This document shows positions 37,646 to 48,125 of a DNA stretch of 64,000 bases, in pieces. The notes beneath the pieces were generated by a model, which saw only the letters and a list, made by a program, of their open reading frames with translations, had not been told where the DNA came from and made no database searches. Position numbers and translations under genes: made by a program. Source of the stretch: Halopseudomonas xinjiangensis (GTDB lineage: Bacteria; Pseudomonadota; Gammaproteobacteria; Pseudomonadales; Pseudomonadaceae); NCBI RefSeq assembly GCF_900104945.1, contig NZ_LT629736.1, positions 248,001 to 312,000 of the forward strand, written 5' to 3'. Numbering within the stretch: position 1 is the first letter of the stretch; each line of letters starts with the position of its first letter.

Positions 37646-37802
37646 GCCTGCCGATCCTCCCTGATAAGCGATGAATCGGGCCACTGTCTTGTAGACCCGA
37701 CGAATGACCTGTCGTCCGTCAGATTTTACCGGTTATCGCCTCAAGCAAGACCTTGCCAGGCCGAGTTTTTATAGTGCATGCATCTGAAGGAGGGTTGTTT
37801 TG

Positions 37803-38285
37803 ATGAGAAGTGTGAAGGGCTTCACTTTGGTTGAGTTGATGATCGTCGTCGCGCTGGTGGCTATCACGGCTACCATCGCGGTTCCGAACTTCAACAACCT
37901 GATCCAGAACAATCGCGTGCAATCGCAGGCGGAAGATCTGAACGCATTATTCCAGTACGCACGGAGCGAGTCCGCTATACGCAAACGTAGCGTGACGGTG
38001 AGCATCGATGAAGCAACAGGCGAGATCGATGTAGCCGCAGGCGATGGCACGGTCCTGCGCAACACAACGTTAGATATCAACGCGGTTGATTTCGTTGCTA
38101 GCCATGACTCGCTGACGTACCGGCCGAACGGTACGTCCACGGTAAACAACTTCAGGAGCCTGATATGCCGGGACAACGATCCGGCTGACGGTTACGAGAT
38201 CACAGTGGCTGGTAGCGGATCGTCGCGCATCAGCGCAAAAGGCAAAACTGTTTCGGGGACGAGCTTGGGAGGTTGCACTCTGTGA
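37803..38285 (+). CDS. fimU: Type IV pilus minor pilin FimU (GspH family)
   Basis: First gene of the minor-pilin operon. The 160-residue prepilin begins MRSVKG|FTLVELMIVVAL, a six-residue leader with Glu at +5. The start ATG at 37803 follows AAGGAGGG. FimU, PilV, PilW and PilX form a priming complex at the pilus tip with PilY1. The C-terminal region has two Cys that may form a disulfide. pilV overlaps its stop. Confidence 0.85.
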   Translation: MRSVKGFTLVELMIVVALVAITATIAVPNFNNLIQNNRVQSQAEDLNALFQYARSESAIRKRSVTVSIDEATGEIDVAAGDGTVLRNTTLDINAVDFVASHDSLTYRPNGTSTVNNFRSLICRDNDPADGYEITVAGSGSSRISAKGKTVSGTSLGGCTL

Positions 38286-38800
38286 AGCGCTTGACGAATG
38301 GATTCAGCTTACTTGAGGTGCTCATAACAATCCTGCTTACCGCTATCGGTATTTTGGGAATGGTGGCGATGCAGGGGCAGGCGATTCGTCACACTCAGGA
38401 TTCTGTCCAGCGCACGCATGCGGTGATGCTTGCGAACGATCTGATGGAGATCATCAGAGCGCGTCCGAGTGTTCTCGCCGACCTGCAGGCTGGCGTCCAG
38501 AACGCCGACTCGCCGCTTTTCAGCGCATTGGCAAGCACGGCGCCAAACGATTGCGTTCAACTTGGCGCGAACAACCTCATGTCGAACCAGGTTGGTTGCT
38601 GGGCACAGAAAGTCCGAAGGTATCTACCTGGAGCTGGGAATGCAGCCAACTCGTTCCATGCGTGTTTCTCTACTACCCCGGGTGCTTGCGATAACGCAGG
38701 AGCGATCGTCGAAATACAGATTGCTTGGGAAGGTATCGGTGGAGAGTGCATGAGCGGAAACGAAACCGTTTGTATCTATCGCTTTAGGTCGCAGATATGA
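38282..38800 (+). CDS. pilV: Type IV pilus minor pilin PilV
   Basis: The 172-residue prepilin starts at the GTG at 38282, overlapping the fimU TGA as GTGA, and reads MKRLTNG|FSLLEVLITI with Glu at +5. A TTG nine bases earlier is also possible. The globular part holds several Cys residues. In the GspI-like position of the priming complex it contacts PilW and PilY1. Order and coupling with fimU and pilW support the name more than sequence similarity does. Confidence 0.85.
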   Translation: MKRLTNGFSLLEVLITILLTAIGILGMVAMQGQAIRHTQDSVQRTHAVMLANDLMEIIRARPSVLADLQAGVQNADSPLFSALASTAPNDCVQLGANNLMSNQVGCWAQKVRRYLPGAGNAANSFHACFSTTPGACDNAGAIVEIQIAWEGIGGECMSGNETVCIYRFRSQI

Positions 38801-39564
38801 AGCGGCGCGAGGACAAAAAAGTGCGGGAACTAGGCTTGTCCATGATTGAACTGCTCGTCGCATTGGCGCTTAGCAGCTTGTTGATTCTTGGTATTACTCA
38901 GATATATGTCGATAACAAGAGCAATTACGCGTTCCAGCAAGGTCAGTCCGATACGATCGAAGGTTCGCGCTACTCGATGTTGATTTTTGAAGAAGAACTT
39001 TACAGGACGGGCTATCGAGCGAGACCGGACGCCGAATACGCGGAGATCTTCCGCACCGAAACGGTCGGGCAGTGTTCTTTCGCTGCAGGCGAGGTCATCA
39101 ATTTCAGCAGCAACAGTCAACGTCTTTGCGTCCGCTACCAACCGAACGTTCCGGGCGTCACTGCCTGCGACGGCAACGACCTGACTGCCGGCGGTGAGCC
39201 GTATTCGGAATCTGTAGCTCCTGCTGTCGTAGCTTTGCAAGTCGATAACGGAAATCTGCTGTGTAACGGTGAAGTGATCGTGGCGAACCTGGTGGATTTC
39301 AAAATGGAATTCGGCGTCAGCAGTGAAGGAGTGAGAGAAACGGAGCAGTTCAAGCTTGCTCCAGCGGCCACTGATCGTATCCGCTCGGTCCGCTACGCCG
39401 CTCTTATCAAGAGTCGTTCGACCAACCTCGCCGACCAAACAAACAGTAGCCAATACGCTGCGTGGCGGGAGAAGTGGTACGACGGAGAGAGCTCTGCGCC
39501 TACTGATCGAGCCCTGTATATGGTTACGGAAAACACCATCGCTTTGAGGAACCTATCCCAATGA
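38797..39564 (+). CDS. pilW: Type IV pilus minor pilin PilW (GspJ-like)
   Basis: The 255-residue protein has a 13-residue basic leader, then G|LSMIELLVALALSSLLIL with Glu at +5. The long C-terminal globular domain and its place in the operon fit PilW. The ATG overlaps the pilV stop (ATGA), and its own stop overlaps pilX in the same way. Base composition looks more A+T-rich than in the dcw genes. Confidence 0.85.
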   Translation: MKRREDKKVRELGLSMIELLVALALSSLLILGITQIYVDNKSNYAFQQGQSDTIEGSRYSMLIFEEELYRTGYRARPDAEYAEIFRTETVGQCSFAAGEVINFSSNSQRLCVRYQPNVPGVTACDGNDLTAGGEPYSESVAPAVVALQVDNGNLLCNGEVIVANLVDFKMEFGVSSEGVRETEQFKLAPAATDRIRSVRYAALIKSRSTNLADQTNSSQYAAWREKWYDGESSAPTDRALYMVTENTIALRNLSQ

Positions 39565-40133
39565 ACGCACGCGATTTCCGGCGCAACCAGAGCGGCGTTT
39601 CGCTAGTTGTGGCGTTGGTTTTTTTGCTCATTTTAACGATGCTTGCTGTAACCAATATGCGCGAGGTTTCCTTGGAGACGCGAATCACCGGGAATCTTGT
39701 GGACGAAAAGCGCTTGTTTAACTCTGCTGAAGCCGGCCTAAAAGATGGAGAATTCCGCACTATCGGCACCCTCCGAAAAATCCCTGGTGAATACAGCATC
39801 GAGGCGGCATTGGTTCCGTTGGATGCTGTTCAGACCTGCGCTTCGTTGGCTGCTAAGCAGCCGTGTTTGCTGAAGCGTGACCCAACATTCGAGCAAGACT
39901 TCGCAAGCCTGCAAAATTATTCTCCTGACGACGTCAGTACCCTCGAGGACGATGTCGACTGGTACGCGCTACCGGCTCCAAGTGGAGCTAGCCGTGGCGA
40001 GAGCGAAAATCCTGAGTATGGGAATATGACCCAAGGCATCGGTATTTTTCGCTACGAAATCAACAGTCGGGCCATTAGCGATACTGGCGGTGACACTCGA
40101 CTTCGTTCCACCGTTTCGCGCGTCTACAACTGA
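39561..40133 (+). CDS. pilX: Type IV pilus minor pilin PilX (GspK-like)
   Basis: The 190-residue prepilin reads MNARDFRRNQSG|VSLVVALVFLL. Residue +5 is Val, not Glu; absence of Glu5 is known for the GspK/PilX class that caps pseudopilus tips, so this supports the call. It overlaps pilW by four bases and precedes pilY1 by 14 bases. Confidence 0.85.
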   Translation: MNARDFRRNQSGVSLVVALVFLLILTMLAVTNMREVSLETRITGNLVDEKRLFNSAEAGLKDGEFRTIGTLRKIPGEYSIEAALVPLDAVQTCASLAAKQPCLLKRDPTFEQDFASLQNYSPDDVSTLEDDVDWYALPAPSGASRGESENPEYGNMTQGIGIFRYEINSRAISDTGGDTRLRSTVSRVYN

Positions 40134-40147
40134 CGGCAGGAAGCCTT

Positions 40148-43100
40148 ATGAATACATCCTTTAAATCGCTTGGAACCCCCATCGCTGCGGTTCTCTATTT
40201 TGTTTGTTTTCAAGGTGTCAACGCTGCGGCTCTAGATGTAAGCCAGAAACCGCTTATCTTGGTGGACTCGGTGGCTCCAAACCTCGTCGTTACGCTCGAC
40301 GACTCGGGGAGTATGTGGCGTGCCCAGGTTCCGGATACCTCGGAGGGCAGGCATGATCGCCGCGGGAAGTCTGCGGCATGGAACCCACTTTATTATGATC
40401 CTTCCATCACGTACGAGATTCCTCGGGGTCTGGACACTAGCGGCAACGTGGTGAATTTCAACACTAGTTTCACACAAGCCTGGCATAACGGGTTCGATAC
40501 CAGCCAAGGATCGGTGGATCTAAGTGGGAGTTACAAGGTCGACTGGTATTGCGACCATAACAGCTTCGCCAACTGCACCTACACAAGCAACTCGATTGGC
40601 GGACAGCTAGGCAGAAACCCCACAAGTGATTTTCGGTATGACGAACATTATTCCGAAGTGAGGGAGCGGGAAATTGACGGCGACGCTAGGAGTTGCGATG
40701 CGTCGATTTATCGTTGTGAGGAGTATAAGGACTGGCGGGGCCGCACGCGTTACCGCGTATACTGGGTATATACCGAGACCGGAACCAGGACGGTAGATAA
40801 GACCGCGGTTGGAGTGCCAGCGTATTATTACACGTTGAACGCAGGCTGCATGAAGGGCACTGCCGACGAAAACTGTTACTCCAAGGTAGATGTGTCGGCC
40901 TCCTCTGGTCCTAGCGGGATCGATGAGCGGCAGAATTTTGCGATCTGGTACTCGTTCTACCGTGATCGTGGCCTCGCCACGATTTCCGCGGCGCACTTGG
41001 CTTTCTATACTCTTCCTGATGACATGCGGCTTACTTGGCAAGCCCTAAACCGCTGCACTGCTGTCAATTCGACGCAATCCGCTTGTAGGGATAATAAGTT
41101 CCGGCGGGTCAACGATCAGCACAAAGGCAACTTCTATACTTGGTTGAGAAATATCACCTTCGGTAGCGGCACCCCGCTCCGAGGCGCTTTGAGCAACGCT
41201 GGCGAATTCTTCAAAGGAAATGACGCCTGGGCATTCAACCCGAACCCCGTCGGTGGAACGACCGTTACCAGCCCTGAATACTCCTGCCGCGCCAGTTATC
41301 ACATCATGATGACGGACGGTATCTGGAACGGAAATAGCGACATCGTCACGCCGTCCCGGGCAGATAATTCCTCTTTCACGCTACCGGACGGCACCGCATA
41401 TAACGGAAGTCGCGCACCCTTCGCAGATAACACGACGAAAACTCTCGCTGACTATGCGATGCATTACTGGGCGAACGATCTGAAAGGCACTCTCGATAAC
41501 GAGGTCAAGCCTTATACCCCCTTCCGCGGGGCAAGCGACACCGCGACTTATTGGGATCCGCGCAACAACCCGGCAACCTGGCAGAGCATGAGCAACTTCA
41601 TGGTCGCGCTCGGCCTTGGAAATGCGATGAACAACGCGAATATTCCGTGGTCCGGCAGCACGTTCGAAGGGAATGGGTACCAGAACCTCGTTGGTGGGAC
41701 GGCTTGGCCAGCGGCTGGCTCAGACAACAACAACAATGTTTACGACCTTTGGCACGCTGCGATTAACTCCCGCGGCGAATTCTTCAGCGCGGATTCGCCC
41801 GAGGATCTCACCAAGGCATTCAAAGACATCCTGAATCGTATCGCCGAACGCCAGTCGACAGCCGCAGCATCTGGTAGTACTACGTCCGTCAGCGCCGACG
41901 ATCCGTCCGACCCGTACAACCTGACTATCGTGAACCGGTCCTTCTTCCCTGAGTTCGACAGCTCGGACTGGAGCGGTGATGTTAAACGGCGGGATATTGA
42001 GCGAGGCCTAAACGGAACCTATGTACGTAAAGACGTATGGTCGGCAAAAGCCAAGCTAAACGCTACGGCTGAGAACGCTCGCAACATCCTTATGGCAGGC
42101 GGCGCTGCAGCAAGCGGGTTGCATAATTTTACCTACGACCATCTCACGAACGAACAACAGACGTTGTTCAACGTAAACCCGGATAGTGCCTCGGGGACCG
42201 TCGACAACCGCGGTGCGGCTCGCGTTTCCTATCTGCGTGGCAGCCGCACAGGTGAAGGTGTCGCCACTGCTGATTTCCGCCGGCGTGGGTCGGTTCTTGG
42301 CGATATCATCAACTCCACCCCAGTCGTCGTAGGCGCTCCGAGTTATATCCCTTACCTCGCTGATGATATCGATGGTGAAGATGGAGATTATCTTGCCTTT
42401 CGTGAGGCCAACAAGAATAGGCCTGAACTGGTTTACGTTGGTGGGAACGACGGCATGCTGCACGCGTTCCTCGCAGGCAAGACCGCAACGGACGAGAACG
42501 GAAACGAGACTGTGGTACACGAAGGCGGTAAAGAAGCCTTCGCCTTTGTTCCGAGTGTACTCATCGATAAACTTCCCAAGCTGACTGCGCAATCGTATAA
42601 AGGTGGTGCTCACCAGTTCTACGTCGATGGTTCGCCTGTGGTGCGTGACGTATATATCAATGGCACGTGGCGCACCGTTCTCATAGGTACGCTTCGTGCC
42701 GGCGGGAAGTCTGTTTTTGCCCTCGACATAACCAGCCCGGGAGAGGATGGTTCCGGCGTCAAGTTGCTTTGGGAAATCAGCGACCAGACAGAAGGCTATG
42801 CCAATCTGGGCTATACCTTCCCGCAGCCGGAAGTCGCACGTCTCCACACCGGCGAATGGGCCGTGCTGTTGGGCAATGGCTACGATAGCGCGAACGATGC
42901 CGCTTCGATGTTCATTATCGACGTTGCCGACGGTAGCCTAGTTCGCGAACTAGTGGTCGATAACGGTGAAAACACCGTCAATGGTCTTTCGGGCGTCCGT
43001 GGTGCTGATAACAACGGTGATGGCGTAGCTGACTATGCTTACGCCGGAGACCTCCGAGGCAACCTGTGGCGGTTCGACTTGTCGAGATCTGTGACTGAGG

Positions 43101-44014
43101 AAGAGGCAGACCCGTTCGATACCAGTGTACAGGGCACTGTTTCGGCCGGCAGTTTTGGAGTGTCTTACGGCGGACAGCCTCTCTATACGGCGAGATATCC
43201 TGCTGCGGCGGATGATCTAAGAATTCAGTCCATCACTGCTCCGCCCTCTCTCGTGCGACACCCGACTCGCCGCGGTTACCTGGTTATCTTCGGTACTGGC
43301 AAGTTCTTCGAGACAGATGACGCTGCGGGCGACATTGAGAAGGCGAATAGTGTCTATGCGATATGGGACAGAAACACGCGTGCAGAGTCGACGAGCACAG
43401 CTCCTACTCTGACTAGAGCGAGCCTGCAGCAGCAAACCATCGCCGCTGAACAAGTGAACACGTTCAGCAACTCAGATGGAGGATCGCAAACCTGGAATGT
43501 CCGGACGGTCAGCGAGAATCCGGTGCGCTGGTACGCAGACGGTACTACTCGTGCCGAAGAAGCGAACGATGCTAACGTCAGTAAGTGGGGCTGGTTTCTG
43601 GACCTGCGGGTACAAGGCCAGGCCTTGAAAGGTGAAATGATGTTGGACCGAATGCTTGCCCGGGGCACCTCGCTAATCTTCGGTACGCTCACGCCAAACG
43701 ATGATCCATGCGCTGATGGCGCAAGCTATTGGGCTTACACGATCGATGCACGATCCGGAGCAAGAACGGTCCGACCTGCGCTCGATTTCAACGGCGATGG
43801 ACGCTTTGACAGCGGAGACACCATCAGTAACGTACCGCCTTCCGGATACGGTACCGACTCGCCAATATCGTTGGGCAAGGACGGTACGATCATTTCAGCC
43901 GGTGGGCAGACTCAGTTCAACCCGTCGCCAGAGCTCCAAGGTCGTCAGAGCTGGCAAGTAGTCCCGTTGGATATCGCCAATGGCACCGAAGAAGATGCTG
44001 AGGAAGAACTATGA
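40148..44014 (+). CDS. pilY1: Type IV pilus tip adhesin / assembly protein PilY1
   Basis: PilY1 is a large secreted or tip-located protein needed for pilus extension, adhesion and surface sensing. The 1288-residue product has a signal peptide (about 1-28), a von Willebrand A-like N-terminal half with the MIDAS motif D51-x-S53-x-S55, and a C-terminal beta-propeller. A calcium loop DNNGDGVAD lies at 954-962, the site known to control pilus retraction in homologues, and a second [12 protein letters not shown] loop lies near 1213. I saw no RGD motif. Length is near the usual 1160-1300. It overlaps pilE by four bases. Confidence 0.93.
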   Translation: MNTSFKSLGTPIAAVLYFVCFQGVNAAALDVSQKPLILVDSVAPNLVVTLDDSGSMWRAQVPDTSEGRHDRRGKSAAWNPLYYDPSITYEIPRGLDTSGNVVNFNTSFTQAWHNGFDTSQGSVDLSGSYKVDWYCDHNSFANCTYTSNSIGGQLGRNPTSDFRYDEHYSEVREREIDGDARSCDASIYRCEEYKDWRGRTRYRVYWVYTETGTRTVDKTAVGVPAYYYTLNAGCMKGTADENCYSKVDVSASSGPSGIDERQNFAIWYSFYRDRGLATISAAHLAFYTLPDDMRLTWQALNRCTAVNSTQSACRDNKFRRVNDQHKGNFYTWLRNITFGSGTPLRGALSNAGEFFKGNDAWAFNPNPVGGTTVTSPEYSCRASYHIMMTDGIWNGNSDIVTPSRADNSSFTLPDGTAYNGSRAPFADNTTKTLADYAMHYWANDLKGTLDNEVKPYTPFRGASDTATYWDPRNNPATWQSMSNFMVALGLGNAMNNANIPWSGSTFEGNGYQNLVGGTAWPAAGSDNNNNVYDLWHAAINSRGEFFSADSPEDLTKAFKDILNRIAERQSTAAASGSTTSVSADDPSDPYNLTIVNRSFFPEFDSSDWSGDVKRRDIERGLNGTYVRKDVWSAKAKLNATAENARNILMAGGAAASGLHNFTYDHLTNEQQTLFNVNPDSASGTVDNRGAARVSYLRGSRTGEGVATADFRRRGSVLGDIINSTPVVVGAPSYIPYLADDIDGEDGDYLAFREANKNRPELVYVGGNDGMLHAFLAGKTATDENGNETVVHEGGKEAFAFVPSVLIDKLPKLTAQSYKGGAHQFYVDGSPVVRDVYINGTWRTVLIGTLRAGGKSVFALDITSPGEDGSGVKLLWEISDQTEGYANLGYTFPQPEVARLHTGEWAVLLGNGYDSANDAASMFIIDVADGSLVRELVVDNGENTVNGLSGVRGADNNGDGVADYAYAGDLRGNLWRFDLSRSVTEEEADPFDTSVQGTVSAGSFGVSYGGQPLYTARYPAAADDLRIQSITAPPSLVRHPTRRGYLVIFGTGKFFETDDAAGDIEKANSVYAIWDRNTRAESTSTAPTLTRASLQQQTIAAEQVNTFSNSDGGSQTWNVRTVSENPVRWYADGTTRAEEANDANVSKWGWFLDLRVQGQALKGEMMLDRMLARGTSLIFGTLTPNDDPCADGASYWAYTIDARSGARTVRPALDFNGDGRFDSGDTISNVPPSGYGTDSPISLGKDGTIISAGGQTQFNPSPELQGRQSWQVVPLDIANGTEEDAEEEL

Positions 44015-44424
44015 TCACTTATGCAAACAGGCAGCGTGGTTTCACTCTGATCGAAGTGATGATTGTCGTGGTGATTGTGGGCATTCTTGCCGCGATAGCA
44101 TTGCCGAGCTACCGAGAGTACGTGTTGCGGGGCAATAGAGCTCAGGGTCAAGCATTGTTAATGGAAGCCGCGGCACGTCAGGAGCGGTTCTACGCACAGA
44201 ACAGTGCGTACGTTACTGATAACGCCAACAAGGGAAGCCTGAACGTCAATGAGGGCGCGTATGACCTGTATGTGCTATCAGTGGGCTCTGCTGCTAACGA
44301 CGGCGGTTATACACTGACCGCGACGCAGCAATTCGGTGACACAGGTTGTGGAAATCTCACGCTGGACGCTCGAGGTAATAAGGAAAATACAGGTAGCAAG
44401 GCTTGGGCTGATTGTTGGAAGTGA
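44011..44424 (+). CDS. pilE: Type IV pilus minor pilin PilE
   Basis: The 137-residue prepilin begins [23 protein letters not shown], with the cleavage site and Glu +5 intact, and has a C-terminal Cys pair (in DTGCGN and ADCWK) forming the D-loop. It is classed as minor pilin PilE because it closes the fimU-pilY1 operon; the major pilin usually sits beside pilB. Its start overlaps the pilY1 stop. No pilY2 lies between them, unlike P. aeruginosa. Confidence 0.88.
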   Translation: MITYANRQRGFTLIEVMIVVVIVGILAAIALPSYREYVLRGNRAQGQALLMEAAARQERFYAQNSAYVTDNANKGSLNVNEGAYDLYVLSVGSAANDGGYTLTATQQFGDTGCGNLTLDARGNKENTGSKAWADCWK

Positions 44425-44821
44425 AGGTCTCGTTGTAAAGCTTGTTCGTCTCCTTTGGGCTAACTACGATGGGTACTCTGCACAGCCCGCACTTGTTGTC
44501 GCTGCAGGGTACTTCTTATCCTTACGCGAGCCTATCAGCCTACCTCGGTACGGTCGGCTGTAATCGCATATTTCTTGGAAAATATTAGTCAGCCGATCAA
44601 CCTCGGCCCGGCTGGGTGACTAGTTGCCCTGGGTAATATTGGACGGGTCTGGTTACCGATCGCTTTGTGATGTTGGCGCCGTCAGTCTGAGTATGGGACC
44701 GCTCGGAGAAAAGAAACACCGGAGCGATCATGCGTTCTGGTTTGCTTCGCGAAGGAATGGGCGAGCGCTGTTTGTAGACACAGCCGTACGAACTGTCGAT
44801 CTTTGGCTGTCCGAGCGCTGG
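44425..44821. other. Intergenic region between pilE and trmA
   Basis: About 400 bases separate two convergent genes. I see no supportable gene; a 100-codon plus-strand frame from 44624 runs into the antisense of trmA and has no recognisable features. A long imperfect hairpin lies at 44552-44598. No standard terminator with a T-run was found for either gene. Confidence 0.5.
44552..44598. other. Imperfect hairpin of unknown role
   Basis: Outer arms GGTCGGCTG (44552-44560) and CAGCCGATC (44590-44598) pair with one mismatch, and inner arms ATATTT and AAATAT flank a CTTGGA loop. The structure is about 47 bases long and is not followed by a T-run. Confidence 0.5.
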
Positions 44822-45907
44822 TCAGCGCTTCTCCAAGAGCACCCCGCACTCCATATGGTGCGTGTAAGGAAACTGGTCGAACAGCGCGCTGCGCGTTACC
44901 TGGTGCGTCTGGCTGAGAGTTTCTAGGTTTGCGGCAAGGGTCTCGGGGTTGCAGGAAATATAGAGTATGCGCGGATAGCGGCTCACCAACTCCAGTGTCG
45001 CTGGGTCCAGCCCGGCCCGCGGTGGATCGACGAAGACCGTTCCGAAGTTGAACTCATTCAAATCCACGCCTTCCAGGCGGCGAAAAGCCCGAGCTCCATT
45101 CAATGCTTCGGTAACTTCTTCACTCGATAGTCTGACCAGCGTTACGTTGGTGACATTGTTTTCATCCAGGTTCTGCAGCGCCGAGCGGACCGAGCTTTTC
45201 GACAGCTCAGTTGCCAGCACCTTGCGGAAGCGGGTCGACAGCGGCAGCGTGAAGTTGCCGTTGCCACAATACAGTTCAAGCAGATCGTTTTCGTTCCGGC
45301 CGGCAGCGTCCAGCGCCCAGCTGAGCATATGCTGGTTTACGGTGCCATTGGGCTGGGTAAAGCCGCCCTCTACCTGCTGATACCTCCAGGCTCGGCCGGC
45401 CACGCTCAGCTCTTCGCACACGTGGTCGCGCTGCAGCACGCGCTTGCGACCGCGGCTGCGGCCGATGATCATGATGCCCAGATCTTCGGCCAAACGCTGC
45501 GCTGCGATGTCCCACGATTCGTCTATGGGCCGGTGATAACAGAGCGTAACCAGCGCTTCGCCGCTCAAGGTAGTCAGGAATTCAACCTGAAACAGCTTAC
45601 GACCCAGCACTGGGTCAGCCTTGCAGGCCTCCAGCAGTGGGTTCATTAGCTCGTTGATGCGATGGGCGGCAATCGGTAACTGGTCGATCAGTACGGCCTT
45701 GCGCTTGTCGCCCTGTTCGAACATCGCGTAGTGCGGCACGCCACCTTCGTACCACAGACGAAACTCCGCGCGGAGGCGGAAATGCTCGCGCGGGGACTCG
45801 AATATTTCCGGCGCTGGCGCGTTGAAGGGTGCGAGCAGATCGACGAGTCGCTGACGTTTCTCCGCCAGCTGTTCCTCGTAGCGCTCCGGTTCGAATCCTA
45901 AGCCCAT
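44822..45907 (-). CDS. trmA: tRNA (uracil-54 C5)-methyltransferase TrmA
   Basis: TrmA makes ribothymidine at position 54 of tRNAs using SAM. The 361-residue protein has the [12 protein letters not shown] motif (about 213), the catalytic Cys in the [11 protein letters not shown] segment (about 320) and the terminal [14 protein letters not shown] signature. ATG at 45907 is chosen because [14 protein letters not shown] matches the family N-terminus; a longer open frame continues only as a shadow of the upstream gene. It overlaps that gene's stop by one base. Confidence 0.96.
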   Translation of the reverse strand: MGLGFEPERYEEQLAEKRQRLVDLLAPFNAPAPEIFESPREHFRLRAEFRLWYEGGVPHYAMFEQGDKRKAVLIDQLPIAAHRINELMNPLLEACKADPVLGRKLFQVEFLTTLSGEALVTLCYHRPIDESWDIAAQRLAEDLGIMIIGRSRGRKRVLQRDHVCEELSVAGRAWRYQQVEGGFTQPNGTVNQHMLSWALDAAGRNENDLLELYCGNGNFTLPLSTRFRKVLATELSKSSVRSALQNLDENNVTNVTLVRLSSEEVTEALNGARAFRRLEGVDLNEFNFGTVFVDPPRAGLDPATLELVSRYPRILYISCNPETLAANLETLSQTHQVTRSALFDQFPYTHHMECGVLLEKR

Positions 45908-47199
45908 CAGTTGAACAACGCGAGCTTGATGACGAACAGGCCGGCCAGCACATACAGGCTTGGGTTCAGCTCCTTCCATCGGCCAGACAGCACCTTGATC
46001 GCGGTCCAGCTGATAAAGCCAAGCGCGATACCATTGGCGATGGAGAAGGTCAGCGGCATCATGATTGCGGTGATTACCACCGGCGCTGCTTCGGTCAGAT
46101 CTTCCCAGTCCACCTGGACCAGGCCACCAGTCATCAGTACCGCAACGAAGAGCAAGGCTGGCGCGGTCGCGAATGCCGGGACGGCGCCGGCCAGCGGTGA
46201 GAAGAACAGGCACAGCAGGAACAGGCCGGCAACGACGCAGGCAGTCAGGCCGGTCCGGCCGCCTGCGGTGGTGCCTGCAGCCGATTCGATATAGCTGGTT
46301 GTAGTAGAGGTACCGAGCATGGCGCCGGCCATGGTTGCGGTACTGTCGGCCATCAGGGCGCGCCCCAGGCGCGGCATTTTGCCCTCGGCATCGACCAGGT
46401 TGGCTTTCTGCGCAACGCCGATCAGCGTGCCGGAGGTGTCAAACAGGTCGACAAATAGGAAGGCGAAGATCACGCTGATCAGGCCAATCTCCAGCGCGCC
46501 GCGGAGGTCCAGCTCAAGGAAGGTGGGTGCCAGGCTCGGCGGGGCGGAAACGATACCGCTCGCCCGCGTTAGACCTGTCAGTAGGCTGATGCCAGTGATC
46601 AACAGGATGCCGATCATCACAGCGCCGGTAACGCGGCGGTACGCCAATGCAACGATCACGGCGAAGCCCAGGGCTGCCAACAGCGGGCCGGGCTGGGTCA
46701 GGTCACCCAGGGCGACCAGGGTGGCTGGATGATCGACCACCAAGCCCGCGTTCTTCAGCGCAATCAATGCCAGGAACAGGCCGATACCAGCAGCGATCGC
46801 GGAGCGCAGCGGCATCGGAATGCTATTGATGATCCATTCACGAATCTTGAAGATGCTGAGCAAGAAGAACAGGAAGCCGGAGAGGAAGACGGCGCCGAGC
46901 GCGACCTGCCAGCTATAGCCCATCGAGCCAACTACCGTATAGGCGAAGAACGCATTGAGGCCCATGCCTGGCGCCAGGGCGATCGGGTAGTTCGCCCACA
47001 GTCCCATGATCAACGAGCCAATCGCCGCAGCCAGGCAGGTCGCCACGAAGGCTGCGCCCGGGTCGATCCCGGCATCACTCATCATCATCGGATTGACGAA
47101 GACGATGTACGCCATGGTCAGAAAGGTGGTCAAGCCGGCAAGGATTTCCGTGCGAACGGTCGTGCCGTGTGCTTTGAGTTGGAACAGCTTTTCCAGCAT
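45907..47199 (-). CDS. Purine (guanine/hypoxanthine-type) permease, NCS2 AzgA family
   Basis: The 430-residue membrane protein has about 12-14 helices and AzgA-family features: [13 protein letters not shown] (about 25), the [14 protein letters not shown] motif (about 73), [12 protein letters not shown] and [14 protein letters not shown]. The family takes up guanine, hypoxanthine or adenine with protons; the exact substrate cannot be read here. The start at 47199 gives the usual MLEKLFQLK opening. The pairing with trmA is also seen in P. aeruginosa. Confidence 0.88.
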   Translation of the reverse strand: MLEKLFQLKAHGTTVRTEILAGLTTFLTMAYIVFVNPMMMSDAGIDPGAAFVATCLAAAIGSLIMGLWANYPIALAPGMGLNAFFAYTVVGSMGYSWQVALGAVFLSGFLFFLLSIFKIREWIINSIPMPLRSAIAAGIGLFLALIALKNAGLVVDHPATLVALGDLTQPGPLLAALGFAVIVALAYRRVTGAVMIGILLITGISLLTGLTRASGIVSAPPSLAPTFLELDLRGALEIGLISVIFAFLFVDLFDTSGTLIGVAQKANLVDAEGKMPRLGRALMADSTATMAGAMLGTSTTTSYIESAAGTTAGGRTGLTACVVAGLFLLCLFFSPLAGAVPAFATAPALLFVAVLMTGGLVQVDWEDLTEAAPVVITAIMMPLTFSIANGIALGFISWTAIKVLSGRWKELNPSLYVLAGLFVIKLALFN

Positions 47200-47236
47200 G
47201 GCGGGGATCTCGAATGAGGAGGCCGAAAAGCGGCGC

Positions 47237-47242
47237 ATTCTA
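47237..47242 (-). promoter_or_regulatory. Candidate -10 element for the permease-trmA pair
   Basis: TAGAAT on the minus strand lies about 38 bases upstream of the permease ATG. No good -35 is present. Confidence 0.35.
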
Positions 47243-47356
47243 ACCTAGTTTGCAACGCAATTGGATACCGGCGCTCTTGGCTGTCCTGGCAGCTATGCGT
47301 GATCCCTGGCGAAATCTGTGGCAGGCTTGGCGGTCACTTTTAACGGGGAAAGCATC

Positions 47357-47971
47357 ATGAGCGATTCGATCAGCACCGACGAGCAGCGCGTCAGCTACGG
47401 CATCGGCCGGCAGATGGGCGACCAACTCGCCGCCAGCAACATTCCGGATCTGAATGTCGACCTGGTCGTGGCGGGTCTGCGCGACGCATTCAGCGGTCAG
47501 CCGAGCCAGGTTGACGAGCAGCAGCTCGCTGCGGCATTCCAGGTATTGCAGGGCAAGATGCAGGCCCAGGCTGAAGAGGCCGCTCGCCAGGCGGGCCAGG
47601 CGGGGACTGACTATCTCGCGCAGAATGCCCAGCGCGACGGCGTGGTTACCCTGCCATCGGGCTTGCAGTATGAAGTGATCAGCGAAGGGACCGGCGCAAC
47701 GCCCAGCGCCAGCGATACCGTGCGCACCCACTACGAAGGCACGCTGATCAATGGCGAAGTGTTCGACAGTTCCTACAAGCGTGGAGAGCCGGCTGAGTTT
47801 CCGGTCGGTGGTGTTATCGCTGGCTGGACCGAAGCGCTGCAGCTGATGAAGGAAGGGGCCAAGTGGCGTTTGTATATTCCATCAGAGTTGGCGTACGGCG
47901 CTCGCGCAGCAGGCAGCATTCCGCCGCACAGCACGCTGGTGTTTGATATCGAGCTGATCAAGGTTCTGTAA
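47357..47971 (+). CDS. fklB: FKBP-type peptidyl-prolyl isomerase FklB (FKBP22-like)
   Basis: The 204-residue protein has an N-terminal helical dimerisation region (about 1-90, Gln/Ala-rich) and a C-terminal FKBP domain (about 97-204) with VFDSSYKRGEPAEFPVGGVI and ELAYGARAAGSIPPHSTLVF, which carry the prolyl-binding pocket residues. It has no signal peptide, matching cytoplasmic FklB. ATG at 47357 follows GGGGAAAG; an in-frame ATG at 47318 lacks family similarity. REP repeats follow the stop. Confidence 0.92.
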   Translation: MSDSISTDEQRVSYGIGRQMGDQLAASNIPDLNVDLVVAGLRDAFSGQPSQVDEQQLAAAFQVLQGKMQAQAEEAARQAGQAGTDYLAQNAQRDGVVTLPSGLQYEVISEGTGATPSASDTVRTHYEGTLINGEVFDSSYKRGEPAEFPVGGVIAGWTEALQLMKEGAKWRLYIPSELAYGARAAGSIPPHSTLVFDIELIKVL

Positions 47972-47976
47972 AAGAC

Positions 47977-48060
47977 TTCGCGGTCATGCCTCGGCGGCCC
48001 CGCCCGCTCCTACATGGCGATTTGATGGGTTTTTGTAGGAGCGCACCTGGGCGCGAATGC
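47977..48060. repeat. REPIN 1 (paired inverted REP elements)
   Basis: Left REP CTTCGCGGTCATGCC...CGCTCCTAC (47977-48013) and right REP starting GTAGGAGCGCACCTGGGCGC (48035-48060) are in inverted orientation. The left copy contains about 14 extra bases (TCGGCGGCCCCGCC) compared with the copies at 52578 and 59233. The right half is identical to the copy at 59285 apart from one base. Confidence 0.85.
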
Positions 48061-48087
48061 GGCGTGCAGGAAAGGCCAGGACAACCC

Positions 48088-48111
48088 CTTCGCGGTCGTG
48101 CCCGCTCCTAC
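48088..48111 (+). repeat. Single REP element before ispB
   Basis: CTTCGCGGTCGTGCCCGCTCC followed by TAC, a lone left-type REP 27 bases after REPIN 1 and just outside the ispB stop. Confidence 0.8.
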
Positions 48112-48125
48112 AGGTGGTTTTGGTG

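Noticed and set aside
39561-39620. PilX as a broken prepilin because it lacks Glu at +5
   Set aside because: Absence of Glu5 is a known property of the PilX/GspK class, so it is not evidence of damage.
44624-44926. 100-codon plus-strand frame after pilE
   Set aside because: It runs into the antisense of the trmA 3' end, has no similarity I recognise and lacks a ribosome site.
45908-46213. Longer trmA frame extending to 46213
   Set aside because: The extension is a shadow of the permease gene and does not resemble TrmA; the ATG at 45907 matches the family start.
47977-48111. Possible CRISPR-like repeat array
   Set aside because: The repeats are inverted pairs at irregular spacing and recur at two distant sites, which is the pattern of REP/REPIN elements; there are no cas genes.
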